Source of the DNA: an uncultured SAR86 cluster bacterium
Lineage (GTDB): Bacteria > Pseudomonadota > Gammaproteobacteria > Magnimaribacterales > AG-339-G14
Direction: 5' to 3'
Assembly: GCA_902595715.1 (NCBI GenBank)
Contig: CACJRI010000004.1
Location: 1-64,000 of the forward strand
DNA length: 64,000 nt
The position numbers and the translations under genes are program-made. The notes under the pieces were generated by a model. That model ran no database searches. It was not told the origin of the DNA and was given only the letters and a program-made list of their open reading frames with translations. Below, piece after piece: positions 9,489-20,464 of the stretch; position 1 is the first letter of the stretch; the number at the start of each line of letters is the position of its first letter.

Positions 9489-10445
9489 ATGTATTTGATA
9501 AGAGGATTAAAAAACTTATCGCTATTCAACGAGAGATTTAGCGAAGAAAAGCTTGTAGTAACTATTGGCAATTTTGATGGCCTCCATCAAGGCCATAAAA
9601 AAATAATTCAAGAAATGAAAAGTATTTCTCAAAATTCTAGTGCAAAAACAATGGTGATATTTACGGAGCCTCATGCAAAGGAATTCTTTTCTATGGATAA
9701 AGACATCATGGAGCAGCCATCAAGAATCTCTCCTTGGCGTGACAAGTTTAAAAATTTGGAAAAAGAAAATATAGATTTTGCCTTTTTTTTAAAATTTAAT
9801 AAGTCTCTTCAAACCATGAGTCCAGACATATTTATTGAGAAAGTTTTAGGATCACTAAATATTTGTAATTTGATGATAGGAGATGATTTCAGATTTGGAC
9901 AAGATAGAAAAGGGGATTATTTGATGCTTCAAGAGTGGAGTAAGAGTCAGGGGATTTCTTTATCAAAATTACCTACTTTTTCAATTGATAGTCGTCGCGT
10001 TAGCAGTACTTGGATTAGAGAAATACTATCTTTAAGCAATTTTTCTTTAGCAAAAAAATTATTGGGGAGACCTTACTCATTTGAGGGTAAAGTTGTTCAT
10101 GGAAACAGATTGGGTAGGTCAATAGGTTTCCCAACCGCAAATATATGGCTTCCGAAAAATAATTTGCCTATAAAAGGAGTCTTCTCTGTAAAGATTTCAA
10201 TAGATATGTCAGAATTTGGGGGTATTGCCAATATTGGAATCAGACCTACGGTTGGAGGCACCTCTCCAGTACTAGAAGTAAATATTTTTGATTTTAAAAA
10301 AGAAATATATGGGAAGCGTATAAAAGTAGAATTCATTAAAAAAATAAGAGATGAAAAAAAGTTCGATAGCCTTGAAGATCTAAAAATACAAATTGCAAAA
10401 GACGTAAATACTGCCAAAAAACAATTACTTGATGAAAAAAATTAA
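9489..10445 (+). CDS. ribF: Bifunctional riboflavin kinase / FAD synthetase
   Basis: RibF phosphorylates riboflavin to FMN and adenylates it to FAD. The N-terminal nucleotidyltransferase domain shows GNFDGLHQGHKKI and the FRFGQDRKGD segment; the C-terminal kinase domain shows GRSIGFPTAN and GIANIGIRPTVGG. Length (318 residues) is normal. The ATG abuts the murJ stop and the end overlaps ileS by 14 bases, so the genes are translationally coupled. Confidence 0.97.
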   Translation: MYLIRGLKNLSLFNERFSEEKLVVTIGNFDGLHQGHKKIIQEMKSISQNSSAKTMVIFTEPHAKEFFSMDKDIMEQPSRISPWRDKFKNLEKENIDFAFFLKFNKSLQTMSPDIFIEKVLGSLNICNLMIGDDFRFGQDRKGDYLMLQEWSKSQGISLSKLPTFSIDSRRVSSTWIREILSLSNFSLAKKLLGRPYSFEGKVVHGNRLGRSIGFPTANIWLPKNNLPIKGVFSVKISIDMSEFGGIANIGIRPTVGGTSPVLEVNIFDFKKEIYGKRIKVEFIKKIRDEKKFDSLEDLKIQIAKDVNTAKKQLLDEKN

Positions 10446-13206
10446 AGATACTTTAAATCTGCCCAAAACAGGATTTTCCATGAAAGCGAATTTGGCTCAG
10501 AAAGAGCCAGAGATGATTAAGTATTGGGAAGAAATTAAGCTTTATGACTTGATGCAAAGTAAAAATAAAGATGGGCCAAATTTTTTATTACACGACGGAC
10601 CGCCTTATGCAAATGGTCCGATTCATCTTGGAACAACAAATAATAAGGTACTGAAAGATATCATAATTAAATTTAAACAACTTCAAGGATTCAACTCTCC
10701 ATACATTCCAGGCTGGGATTGTCATGGGCTTCCAATCGAATTGAATGTTGAAAAAAAGATTGGAAAGGTAAATGTTGAAGTTCCCGCTGATAAATTTAGA
10801 GAAGAGTGTCGAGAATACGCAAATCAACAAATTGCTATTCAAAGGAATGATTTTAAAAGACTTGGGATTCAAGCAGATTGGAAAAATCCTTACAAAACCA
10901 TGTCTTTTGATTATGAGGCGAATACCATCAGGGCGCTTGGTAAAATAATTGAAGCCAATCATTTGGTAAGAGGAGAAAAACCTGTCTACTGGTGTTCAGA
11001 ATGTAAGTCAGCACTTGCTGAAGCTGAAGTTGAATACTATGACAAAGAATCTAAAGCGATAGATTTCCTCTTTCCAATGCAAAGGGAAGTTCTTGAAAAA
11101 TTACTATCATTAGAGATTAATTCTCCAACTTTTGCTGCATCATGGACTACTACTCCTTGGACAATTCCAAGCAACCAGGCAATCTCTTTCAATCCTGAGT
11201 TTGAATATGAATTAATAGAATTTGAACATGAAAATAATCAAATAGCTGTATTGGTTGCTTCAACTTTAAAGGAAAGAACTTTAGAAAGAATTGATGTTGG
11301 TTCACACAATGTTTTAGGTAAGTTACCTGGAAGTGCATTAAACGAAATAGAAGCAAATCATCCTTTTTTAAAGAGACGATCTTTATTTATTTCTGGATCG
11401 CACGTAACTGATGAAATGGGAACAGGACTCGTTCATACAGCTCCTGCTCACGGTATGGATGATTATCATGCTTGCTTAGGCAAAGATTTAGATTTTAGGA
11501 GTCCGGTTGATGAAAAGGGTGAATTTATCAAAAGCCAAGAATTTGTTGGCGGACTAAAGTTAGACGAGGCAAATAATAAAATTATTGAATTATTGGCTGA
11601 AAAATCTTTATTGCTTAGTAAAAGTACTTATAGACATAGTTTTCCAAATTGTTGGCGTCATAAAATTCCTGTTTTTTTTAGAGCAACACCTCAATGGTTT
11701 ATTTCCATGGAAAAGAACTTCCTTTTGCAAAACTCTGAAGAAAAAATAAATGAGATCAATTGGCTCCCAGAGTGGGGAAAATCAAGAATTGAAGGAATGA
11801 TGCAAGAAAGACCAGATTGGTGTATTTCAAGACAACGCTCTTGGGGGGTACCGCTTCCTTTGTTTACAAATAAAGAAACTGGAGATCTCCATCCTAAAAC
11901 TCTTGAAATTATAGAAAAAGTCGCACAAGAGGTAGAAAAAATAGGCATCCAAGCTTGGTATGATATGGAACCAAGTTCGTTAATTGATGACTATGAATTA
12001 TATGAAAAATCTTCTGATATCTTGGATGTCTGGTTTGACTCTGGCGTAACTCATCATTGTGTTTTAGAGCAAAGAGAAAACTTAACTTATCCTGCTGATC
12101 TATATTTAGAAGGTTCAGATCAACATAGGGGGTGGTTTCAGTCTTCTTTATTGACTGGCATGGCTATTAATAACGAGGCTCCGTATAGATCAGTTCTCAC
12201 ACACGGATTTGTAGTTGATGGCGAAGGAAAAAAACAATCTAAATCTCTGGGTAATACTGTCTCACCTCAATCAGTCTGGAACAAGAAAGGAGCTGATATT
12301 CTGAGGGCATGGGTAGCTTCATCAGATTTTAGAAATGAAATTTATTTTTCAGATGAAATCCTCGATAGAACAGCGGATTCTTACAGAAGAATCAGAAATA
12401 CGATTAGATTTTTGTTATCTAATTTATATGATTTTGATCATCAGCAAGAAGTCAGTTTAGATTCAAGAGTGGAAATAGATATATGGATTCTTAAAGAAGC
12501 TGAAAAACTCCAAAATGAAATTATTGAAGATTATTCTAATTATGAGTTTCATTTGGTTTATCAAAAAATTCTAAATTTTTGTACCAACGAATTGGGAAGT
12601 TTTTATCTAGATATTCTTAAAGACAGACTCTATACCTCAAAAAAATCAGGTCTTGCTAGAATTTCAGCCCAAGAGACAATCAAAAGCCTATTGGATAAAT
12701 TATTGCTATGGATTGCACCAATTTTAAGTTTCACAGCAGAAGAGGCTTTCAGAGAGTTCTATAGAGACAAAAAGTCTATTTTTCTAGAAAGTTTTTCATC
12801 AGCTCAAGAAGATATATCTCTAACTTTAGACGAAGAATCTTGGAAAGTATTAAACGAAATAAAAATTGAAGCAAATAGACTTTTGGAGGAAAAAAGAAAT
12901 GATGGAATTATTGGTTCTTCCTTAGATGCCGAAGTAAAAATCTTCTGTAACTCTGAGACCTTTTTAAGACTAAGTCCTTGTATTGATGAGTTGAAATTTC
13001 TTTTAATTGTTTCAGAAGCTTCAATGGAGGTAGTCGATGATGAAGGTCAATCTTCTATTTCAATCGAAGTAAAACCCTCTGATAAAGAAAAATGTGATCG
13101 TTGCTGGCACCATACAGGAAATCTCAAAAAGATTTTAGATTCAAATCTATGCCCAAGGTGCATAGAAAACGTTGAGGGTGAGGGTGAAAAAAGAAAGTTT
13201 TTTTAA
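10432..13206 (+). CDS. ileS: Isoleucyl-tRNA synthetase
   Basis: This class I synthetase charges tRNA-Ile and edits valine. The protein (924 residues from ATG 10432) shows the HIGH-type motif PIHLG (63-67), an editing domain with SWTTTPWTIPSNQAI and GTGLVHTAPAHG, DVWFDSGVTH, and a C-terminal zinc ribbon (CDRC...CPRC). The KMSKS loop reads KQSKS (601-605), an unusual second residue for this family. A TTG one codon upstream is a less likely start. It overlaps ribF upstream and lspA downstream. Confidence 0.97.
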   Translation: MKKIKDTLNLPKTGFSMKANLAQKEPEMIKYWEEIKLYDLMQSKNKDGPNFLLHDGPPYANGPIHLGTTNNKVLKDIIIKFKQLQGFNSPYIPGWDCHGLPIELNVEKKIGKVNVEVPADKFREECREYANQQIAIQRNDFKRLGIQADWKNPYKTMSFDYEANTIRALGKIIEANHLVRGEKPVYWCSECKSALAEAEVEYYDKESKAIDFLFPMQREVLEKLLSLEINSPTFAASWTTTPWTIPSNQAISFNPEFEYELIEFEHENNQIAVLVASTLKERTLERIDVGSHNVLGKLPGSALNEIEANHPFLKRRSLFISGSHVTDEMGTGLVHTAPAHGMDDYHACLGKDLDFRSPVDEKGEFIKSQEFVGGLKLDEANNKIIELLAEKSLLLSKSTYRHSFPNCWRHKIPVFFRATPQWFISMEKNFLLQNSEEKINEINWLPEWGKSRIEGMMQERPDWCISRQRSWGVPLPLFTNKETGDLHPKTLEIIEKVAQEVEKIGIQAWYDMEPSSLIDDYELYEKSSDILDVWFDSGVTHHCVLEQRENLTYPADLYLEGSDQHRGWFQSSLLTGMAINNEAPYRSVLTHGFVVDGEGKKQSKSLGNTVSPQSVWNKKGADILRAWVASSDFRNEIYFSDEILDRTADSYRRIRNTIRFLLSNLYDFDHQQEVSLDSRVEIDIWILKEAEKLQNEIIEDYSNYEFHLVYQKILNFCTNELGSFYLDILKDRLYTSKKSGLARISAQETIKSLLDKLLLWIAPILSFTAEEAFREFYRDKKSIFLESFSSAQEDISLTLDEESWKVLNEIKIEANRLLEEKRNDGIIGSSLDAEVKIFCNSETFLRLSPCIDELKFLLIVSEASMEVVDDEGQSSISIEVKPSDKEKCDRCWHHTGNLKKILDSNLCPRCIENVEGEGEKRKFF

Positions 13207-13687
13207 ACCACAAAAAATATTCCTTCTAACAGCATTAATTATTTCTTTGGTTTTTTTTGATCAATTTTCAAAATACTTGATTGAGGCAAACTTTAATCTT
13301 TATGAATCGACAAACATACTTCCTTACTTAAACTTCACTTTTATAAAAAATTTTGGTGGCGCTTTTAATTTATTTAACGATGCTTCTCTTGACTTAGGAT
13401 TTATATTTATTGTGTTAGTTTCTTTAATTTGTTTTTATCTTCTTTTAGCAATTTTTACCAATCTTGTATTCAAAGAAATTCTTTTTAAAGAGAGGGTTTT
13501 TTGGAGCCTTATTCTTGCTGGTGGATTGGGAAATCTTTTAGATAGAGTCACGAGAGGCTATGTAGTAGATTTTATTGATATAACATTTAATCCTTATGTG
13601 TTTAATTTAGCTGACTGCTTTGTGACTTTAGGTATAATTTTTTTATTGTTTGATTCCTTTTTTGTGCATAAATCCGATGCAGAGTAA
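13184..13687 (+). CDS. lspA: Lipoprotein signal peptidase (signal peptidase II)
   Basis: LspA cleaves prolipoprotein signal peptides after lipidation in the inner membrane. The ~167-residue protein has four hydrophobic segments, the NFGGAFN motif and both catalytic aspartates, in VVDFIDI and FNLADCFV. Three in-frame starts exist (TTG 13172, GTG 13178, GTG 13184); I chose GTG 13184, which gives the usual short basic N-terminus before the first membrane segment. The gene overlaps the end of ileS and the start of ispH. Confidence 0.95.
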   Translation: MKKESFFKPQKIFLLTALIISLVFFDQFSKYLIEANFNLYESTNILPYLNFTFIKNFGGAFNLFNDASLDLGFIFIVLVSLICFYLLLAIFTNLVFKEILFKERVFWSLILAGGLGNLLDRVTRGYVVDFIDITFNPYVFNLADCFVTLGIIFLLFDSFFVHKSDAE

Positions 13688-14618
13688 GACCATTAAGCTA
13701 GCTAATCCTAGAGGCTTTTGTGCCGGAGTAGATAGGGCAATAGATATCGTAAATATTGCTCTGGATAAATTTGGACCTCCTGTTTATGTAAGGCATGAAG
13801 TTGTTCACAATCGAAAAGTTGTGCAAGACCTAAAAATTCGTGGAGCTAGATTTGTTGATAATCTTGATGAGGTTCCAGAAGGATCTGTAACAATATTTTC
13901 AGCTCATGGCGTATCTGAAAAAGTAGAATCTCAAGCAAAAAAATATAATTTAAATTTTTTTGACGCAACTTGCCCACTTGTTACTAAAGTACATATGGAA
14001 GTCATTAAATATGCTCAGCAAGGAAGAGACGTCATCATGATCGGACATAAAAATCATCCTGAGGTTGAGGGAACTCTTGGTAGGTTTCCAAATGAAAGTT
14101 CAGGAAAAATATATCTCGTTGAAGATGAAAAGGATGCTCTAAATATAAAAATTTCTCAGCCCTCTAATTTAGCTTTAGTAACTCAGACAACTCTTTCGGT
14201 AGATGACACGAGGCAGATTATTGAAATACTCAAGAAAAGATTTCCTGAAATAAAATCACCAAATGCAGATGATATTTGTTATGCAACACAAAATAGACAA
14301 GATGCTGTAAAGCAGCTTGCTTTGGAAACAGACTTCATAATTGTTGTTGGTTCTGAAAATAGCTCAAATTCAAATCGTTTGAAGGAACTAGCAGAGCTCA
14401 TGGGTACTGAATCCTGCCTGGTAGATCATGTTTCACAACTTTCAAACTACTCCTTGAAAAACATTAATAAATTAGGAATTACATCAGGAGCTTCAGCTCC
14501 TGAAGAACTTGTAAAAGAAATAATTTCTTACTACAAAGGTTTTGGGTTTTCTATAGTTGAAGAAATCAATGGGCTTAAAGAAAATATATCCTTCAAACTT
14601 CCAAAAGAGCTTAGATGA
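13677..14618 (+). CDS. ispH: 4-hydroxy-3-methylbut-2-enyl diphosphate reductase
   Basis: IspH performs the last step of the MEP isoprenoid pathway, giving IPP and DMAPP. The three cysteine ligands of its iron-sulfur cluster are in GFCAGVDRA (Cys15), DATCPLVTKVH and ICYATQNRQ, and the substrate histidines in VRHEVVHN and GHKNHPEVEG. ATG 13677 gives 313 residues and overlaps lspA by 11 bases; a TTG at 13650 would add nine residues that do not look conserved. Position after lspA is typical. Confidence 0.96.
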   Translation: MQSKTIKLANPRGFCAGVDRAIDIVNIALDKFGPPVYVRHEVVHNRKVVQDLKIRGARFVDNLDEVPEGSVTIFSAHGVSEKVESQAKKYNLNFFDATCPLVTKVHMEVIKYAQQGRDVIMIGHKNHPEVEGTLGRFPNESSGKIYLVEDEKDALNIKISQPSNLALVTQTTLSVDDTRQIIEILKKRFPEIKSPNADDICYATQNRQDAVKQLALETDFIIVVGSENSSNSNRLKELAELMGTESCLVDHVSQLSNYSLKNINKLGITSGASAPEELVKEIISYYKGFGFSIVEEINGLKENISFKLPKELR

Positions 14619-15856
14619 AAAGTGATATAGCAATTATTGGAGCTGGTATTGCTGGCATAACAACAGCATATGCACTTGCTAAAAAAGGACACAAAGTTAC
14701 TTTAATTGATTCCAGAAGATATCCCGCAATGGCAACTAGTTATGCTAACGGGGGTCAATTAAGCGCCAGTAATTCAGAAACTTGGAATACTACAAAAAAC
14801 ATACTCAATGGAATTAAGTGGATGTTCAAGAAAGATGCTCCGCTTCTTTTTAATCCTTCGCCTAGTATTCAAAAATACAAGTGGATGATTGGTTTTCTTC
14901 TAGCTACATTTAATGGCAAACATAAATCTAACACTCAACAAACTATCGAGTTAGCCAAAAGAGCCAGAGAAATATACTTTGATATAGCAGACTCTGAGGG
15001 TATTAAGTTTGATCTTTTAAAAAAAGGTATTCTTCATTTTTATAATGACGAAAAAGAATTTAGTTCTGCTGCAGACAAAGCTTCTTGGCTAGATCAGGAA
15101 GGTATGGAATGGGAGGCTTTATCTTTAGATGAAATTGAAGATTTGGAACCAGCATTCAAGTCTGCAAGCAACGAAAAGAAAATAGTTGGAGGAATTTATA
15201 CAAAATCTGATGCAAGTGGTGATATCCATAAATTCTGTACTAACATGATTAAAACCCTTGAAGAAAAATATGGTGTTGAAACTTTTTTCAATACCGAAAT
15301 AGAAACAATCTACAAAGACAAAGACAAGGTAATTCTTTCAGCTACAGATCAAGCCAATTCAAAAGGATATGTTTTTGATCAAGTTGCAGTCTGCGCTGGT
15401 GTTGAAACTCAAAAGTTTGCAGATATATTAGGTGATGGCATGAGGGTTTATCCTGTTAAAGGCTATAGTGTAACGATCTATCTCGACGATATGATTTCTC
15501 AACAAGCTGCTCCTCAAGTATCTTTATTGGATGATCCGGTAAAAATTGTATCTAGCAGGCTTGGTAATAGACTTAGGGTTGCAGGAACTGCAGAACTAGC
15601 TGGAAAAAATAAAGATATTAGACAAGATAGAATCCGTCCTTTGCTTAATTGGGTAAGAGAATATTTTCCTTCTGTAAGCACGGAAAACTATACGCCCTGG
15701 GCAGGTTTGAGACCTATGACACCCGACATGATGCCTTTAATATTTGAGAGTAAAGTTAAAGGAATATTCTACAATACGGGACACGGTCATTTAGGCTGGA
15801 CTTTAGGTGCAGCAACAGGTGAAATATTGGCTGAAAAGATGGGAAATGATCAATAA
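14615..15856 (+). CDS. D-amino acid dehydrogenase (DadA-like FAD oxidoreductase)
   Basis: This 413-residue FAD-dependent DAO/DadA-family enzyme would deaminate D-amino acids, typically D-alanine, passing electrons to the respiratory chain. The N-terminal dinucleotide fold reads AIIGAGIAGITTAYALAKKG and is followed by YANGGQLS, characteristic of DadA; the C-terminal GHGHLGWTLGAATG closes the FAD site. It overlaps ispH by an ATGA junction and ampD by 11 bases. The ampD/ampG setting suggests use of D-alanine from recycled peptidoglycan, which is inference. Confidence 0.9.
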   Translation: MKSDIAIIGAGIAGITTAYALAKKGHKVTLIDSRRYPAMATSYANGGQLSASNSETWNTTKNILNGIKWMFKKDAPLLFNPSPSIQKYKWMIGFLLATFNGKHKSNTQQTIELAKRAREIYFDIADSEGIKFDLLKKGILHFYNDEKEFSSAADKASWLDQEGMEWEALSLDEIEDLEPAFKSASNEKKIVGGIYTKSDASGDIHKFCTNMIKTLEEKYGVETFFNTEIETIYKDKDKVILSATDQANSKGYVFDQVAVCAGVETQKFADILGDGMRVYPVKGYSVTIYLDDMISQQAAPQVSLLDDPVKIVSSRLGNRLRVAGTAELAGKNKDIRQDRIRPLLNWVREYFPSVSTENYTPWAGLRPMTPDMMPLIFESKVKGIFYNTGHGHLGWTLGAATGEILAEKMGNDQ

Positions 15857-16376
15857 AGAAGGTTGGCTTATAGAAGCGGAAAAACATTTATCTCCTAACT
15901 TTGATAAAAGACCAATAAATTCTGAAATAAAACTCATTGTTATTCATAACATAAGCTTGCCACCAGAAAGCTTTGAGGTTGAAAATGTCATAAAACTCTT
16001 CGCGAACGAACTTGATTTCGAGTCTCATGAATTTTTTTATACGATTAAGGATTTAAAAGTATCCAGTCATTTTGTAATTGATCGAAAAGGAAAAATTTAT
16101 CAATTTGTGTCGGTTTATGAAAGGGCTTGGCATGCTGGAGTGTCTTCCTTTAAAAGCCAAGAGAATTGCAATGACTTTTCATTAGGTATTGAACTTATTG
16201 GCAGTGACAATGTTCCCTTTGAAGATAATCAATATGATTCTTTAAATAGACTTATCGAAATTCTATGCAATTTTTTTCCAGATATAAAAAAAGAAAATAT
16301 AGTAGGCCATTCTGAAATAGCACCAAGCAGAAAAACTGATCCAGGACCCTTTTTTGATTGGTCAAAGATAAGCTAA
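15846..16376 (+). CDS. ampD: 1,6-anhydro-N-acetylmuramyl-L-alanine amidase AmpD
   Basis: AmpD is a cytosolic zinc amidase that cleaves the lactyl-L-alanine bond of anhydromuropeptides during wall recycling. Zinc ligands are visible in LIVIHNISLPP (His), IVGHSEIAP (His) and KTDPGPFFDW (Asp). ATG 15846 gives a 176-residue protein of normal length with SPNFDKRP near the N-terminus; an earlier in-frame ATG at 15807 is only read-through of the dadA-like coding region. It is close to an AmpG-like permease gene, its functional partner. Confidence 0.95.
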   Translation: MINKEGWLIEAEKHLSPNFDKRPINSEIKLIVIHNISLPPESFEVENVIKLFANELDFESHEFFYTIKDLKVSSHFVIDRKGKIYQFVSVYERAWHAGVSSFKSQENCNDFSLGIELIGSDNVPFEDNQYDSLNRLIEILCNFFPDIKKENIVGHSEIAPSRKTDPGPFFDWSKIS

Positions 16377-16385
16377 TATATCTAA

Positions 16386-16868
16386 ATGCCTTCTTTTGAT
16401 ATTGAATCCAAAATTGATAACCATGAGCTATCAAACGCAATAGATCAAACTAATAGAGTTATCACCAATAGATATGACCTAAAAGATGCAAACGCCAATG
16501 TGGCTTTGCAAGAGAACGAAATTAAGGTTTCTGCCAATGAGCCCTTCCAATTGGATCAAATTATCCCAATTCTCAAAGAAAATTTAAGTAAACGTAAAAT
16601 CGATTTGAAAAGTTTAAAAATAGGCGAGACTCATGAAGCTAACAATTCTGCCTCATTAAATATAGAACTAGTTCAGGGTATTTCCAGTGAAATAGGAAAA
16701 GAAATTAATTCGCTTATAAAAGCAAAAAAAATGAAAGTACAAAGTTCTATCCAGGGAGACTCCGTTAGAGTTTCTGGAAAGAAAAGAGATGATCTTCAAG
16801 CTGCAATAACATTAATAAAAGAACAAAATTTCAATATTCCCCTGCAATTTCAAAATTTTAGAGACTAA
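16386..16868 (+). CDS. YajQ family nucleotide-binding protein
   Basis: This 160-residue protein is of the YajQ (UPF0234/DUF520) family, recognised from the N-terminus PSFDIESKIDNHELSNAIDQ and the C-terminal VRVSGKKRDDLQAAI. The fold is two RNP-like domains; members bind nucleotides or cyclic di-GMP in some species, but the role here is not defined. It lies between ampD (9 bases upstream) and the AmpG-like permease (2 bases downstream), so it is cotranscribed with cell-wall recycling genes. Confidence 0.93.
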   Translation: MPSFDIESKIDNHELSNAIDQTNRVITNRYDLKDANANVALQENEIKVSANEPFQLDQIIPILKENLSKRKIDLKSLKIGETHEANNSASLNIELVQGISSEIGKEINSLIKAKKMKVQSSIQGDSVRVSGKKRDDLQAAITLIKEQNFNIPLQFQNFRD

Positions 16869-16870
16869 AA

Positions 16871-18151
16871 ATGACTTTTATCGATTCTTTGAGGAATTAT
16901 TTAAGTCCTCAAATTTTAGTAATCTTGTGCTTAGGTTTCATCTCAGGAGTGCCTTATGGCGTTCTAATGGACCCATTGAATTATTGGTTGTCAGAAGAGG
17001 GTATTGAAAAATCTACTATCGGTCTACTTTCTTTAGTTTTTTTAATTTATTCCTTAAAAGTATTTTGGGCTCCTTTAGTTGATCGTTTAAAAATTCCAGG
17101 ACTTCATATTTTAGGACAGAGAAAATCATGGTTATTTTTATCTCAGTTTGTAACTGGTTCAATCATATTATCAATAAGTTTTGTTGAGCCTAAAGAAAGT
17201 TTAAATATCTTTGTTTATTTGATTCTTGCTATTGGTTTTTTTTCTGCCACTCAAGACATATGTGCTGACGCATTAAGAATAGAACTTGTTGAAAAAAGAG
17301 AGTTAGGCGAGGCATCAGCAGTTTTTGTTATTGGTTGGAGAATCGGAGCTATTTTGCTTTCTGGAGTAGCAACCTTTTACCTAGCTGAATTATTTGGATG
17401 GAGTTTTGCCTACCAAATGATAGGCATAATTGTAATCTTTCTGTCTTTTATTTTTTTAATCCTCATTAGAGAGCCAACTAGAGAGATTAGACCGGCAAAA
17501 GATTTTTTTAAAGAACCTCTTGGATGGCTTAAAGATTCTTTTTTAGCTCCTTTAAAAGACCTTTACTTAAGATATAAGAACCATCTGCTGCTATTACTTC
17601 TCTTAATATTTACTTATCGTCTTAGCGATATGTTTTTAGGCCCAATGGCTATGCCTTTCTATAGAGAAACAGGATTTACAAAAATTGAAGTTGCTGAAAT
17701 AACTAATTTTTATGGACTTATCATGACTATCTTGGGCGGTCTATTTGCTGGAGCTTCAGTGCATCGTTACGGTCTTTCAAAAAATCTGGTTGCTGGAGCC
17801 ATTCTAACTCCTCTAACCAATCTGCCTTTTATTTATTTGAACATGATTGGTCATGATGTAAATTTCCTCATAGTCACGATCACTTTAGATAATTTTACTC
17901 AGGGATTTGTGAATGTGATGGGCGTTACTATTCTCGGTACAATTGTGTCAAAAAGTTTTACCGCAACACAGTTTGCTTTTTTAGTGGCATTGGTTTCAGT
18001 GCCTCCAAGGATTGTTTCAGGGGGCTCAGGAATAATTGTCGATAATATGGGGTTTCATGAGTTTTTCATAATTTGTGCTTTACTAGGAATTCCTGCAATT
18101 ATTTTCTCAATAATGGCTCATAAAAGAAGGCAGGAACTGGGTTTTGAATAG
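16871..18151 (+). CDS. AmpG-like muropeptide MFS permease
   Basis: This 426-residue major-facilitator protein has 12 hydrophobic segments. The N-terminal stretch GFISGVPYGVLMDPLNYWLS and the LKVFWAPLVDRL loop are typical of AmpG permeases, which import GlcNAc-anhydroMurNAc peptides from the periplasm. Its place two bases after yajQ and 0.5 kb from ampD supports that role. Two or more AmpG paralogues with other substrates exist in some gammaproteobacteria, so the substrate is not certain. Confidence 0.85.
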   Translation: MTFIDSLRNYLSPQILVILCLGFISGVPYGVLMDPLNYWLSEEGIEKSTIGLLSLVFLIYSLKVFWAPLVDRLKIPGLHILGQRKSWLFLSQFVTGSIILSISFVEPKESLNIFVYLILAIGFFSATQDICADALRIELVEKRELGEASAVFVIGWRIGAILLSGVATFYLAELFGWSFAYQMIGIIVIFLSFIFLILIREPTREIRPAKDFFKEPLGWLKDSFLAPLKDLYLRYKNHLLLLLLLIFTYRLSDMFLGPMAMPFYRETGFTKIEVAEITNFYGLIMTILGGLFAGASVHRYGLSKNLVAGAILTPLTNLPFIYLNMIGHDVNFLIVTITLDNFTQGFVNVMGVTILGTIVSKSFTATQFAFLVALVSVPPRIVSGGSGIIVDNMGFHEFFIICALLGIPAIIFSIMAHKRRQELGFE

Positions 18152-18292
18152 ATGTTTAAATTTAAATCGAGGGGTAAATTGTTTTTTATATTCTTTTTTT
18201 CATTTCCTTGTCTTTATTTTTTTTCCTTTTGACAATGAAGGCCCAGAAATTTTCCTTACTTAGACAAAATGAGACATTTTTCTATTTTTTTC

Positions 18293-18320
18293 CTTGAAAA
18301 AAGATCTAAAGAACATAAAT
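18293..18320 (+). promoter_or_regulatory. Sigma32-like heat-shock promoter of groESL
   Basis: CTTGAAA at 18293-18299 followed after 14 bases by CATAAAT at 18314-18320 resembles the heat-shock consensus CTTGAAA-N(11-16)-CCCCATNT, with a degenerate -10. It lies 80 bases before groES in the only gap of the region (18152-18400). A TTGACA at 18229 is a possible second, vegetative -35, but no clear -10 follows it. Confidence 0.45.
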
Positions 18321-18400
18321 AAATAAGAGTTGTGAATTGAGCATTCGTTTAATAGAATGCGCATCTCACATTTGTTTAGTTATTTTTAAGGAGTGCTAAT

Positions 18401-18694
18401 ATGAAATTTAATCCATTAGGAGACAAACTTCTCGTAAGAAGAAGTGAAGAGGAAGAAACCACTGCAGGAGGTATTGTTTTGCCTGGTTCTGCAGCTGAAA
18501 AGCCTTCCCAAGGTGAAGTGTTAGCTATTGGACCAGGAAGAGTTCTGGATTCAGGAGAAAAAGTTGAAGTTCCAGTAAGTGTCGGAGACACTGTTGTTTT
18601 TGGCCAATACGCAGGAAGCAACACTATAAAAGTCGATGGTGAAGAATTACTGATTCTCAGTGAAAGTGATCTTCTTGGAACGGTTTCCAAGTAA
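18401..18694 (+). CDS. groES: Co-chaperonin GroES
   Basis: GroES caps the GroEL folding chamber. The 97-residue protein shows [12 protein letters not shown], the mobile-loop region [13 protein letters not shown] and [12 protein letters not shown] strong AAGGAG ribosome-binding site (18388-18393) precedes the ATG. groEL follows after 33 bases in the standard operon. Confidence 0.98.
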   Translation: MKFNPLGDKLLVRRSEEEETTAGGIVLPGSAAEKPSQGEVLAIGPGRVLDSGEKVEVPVSVGDTVVFGQYAGSNTIKVDGEELLILSESDLLGTVSK

Positions 18695-18724
18695 ACAATT
18701 ACATATTTTTTTAATACGAGGTAA

Positions 18725-20371
<1,647 letters not shown>

Positions 20372-20384
20372 AAATCTTCTGTTG

Positions 20385-20418
20385 AAAAAAAAGAGGCCAT
20401 GTTAGGCCTCTTTTTTTT
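20385..20418 (+). terminator. Rho-independent terminator of groESL
   Basis: AAGAGGCC (20391-20398) pairs with GGCCTCTT (20405-20412) across a six-base loop, flanked by an upstream A-run and a downstream T-run that extend the stem. This is the clearest intrinsic terminator in the window. Confidence 0.92.
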
Positions 20419-20435
20419 ATTTTACGGTTTTAGAA

Positions 20436-20441
20436 TATAAT
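20436..20441 (+). promoter_or_regulatory. -10 hexamer upstream of the urate-oxidase-N gene
   Basis: A perfect TATAAT lies 23 bases before the ATG at 20465, directly after the groESL terminator. A purine-rich GAGGGAGA site 5-12 bases before the ATG serves as ribosome-binding site. No convincing -35 was found. Confidence 0.5.
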
Positions 20442-20464
20442 AAAGCTTTAAAGAGGGAGATCTA

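Noticed and set aside
15807..15845. N-terminal extension of AmpD
   Set aside because: The extra residues come from read-through of the end of the DadA-like gene; family start fits ATG 15846.
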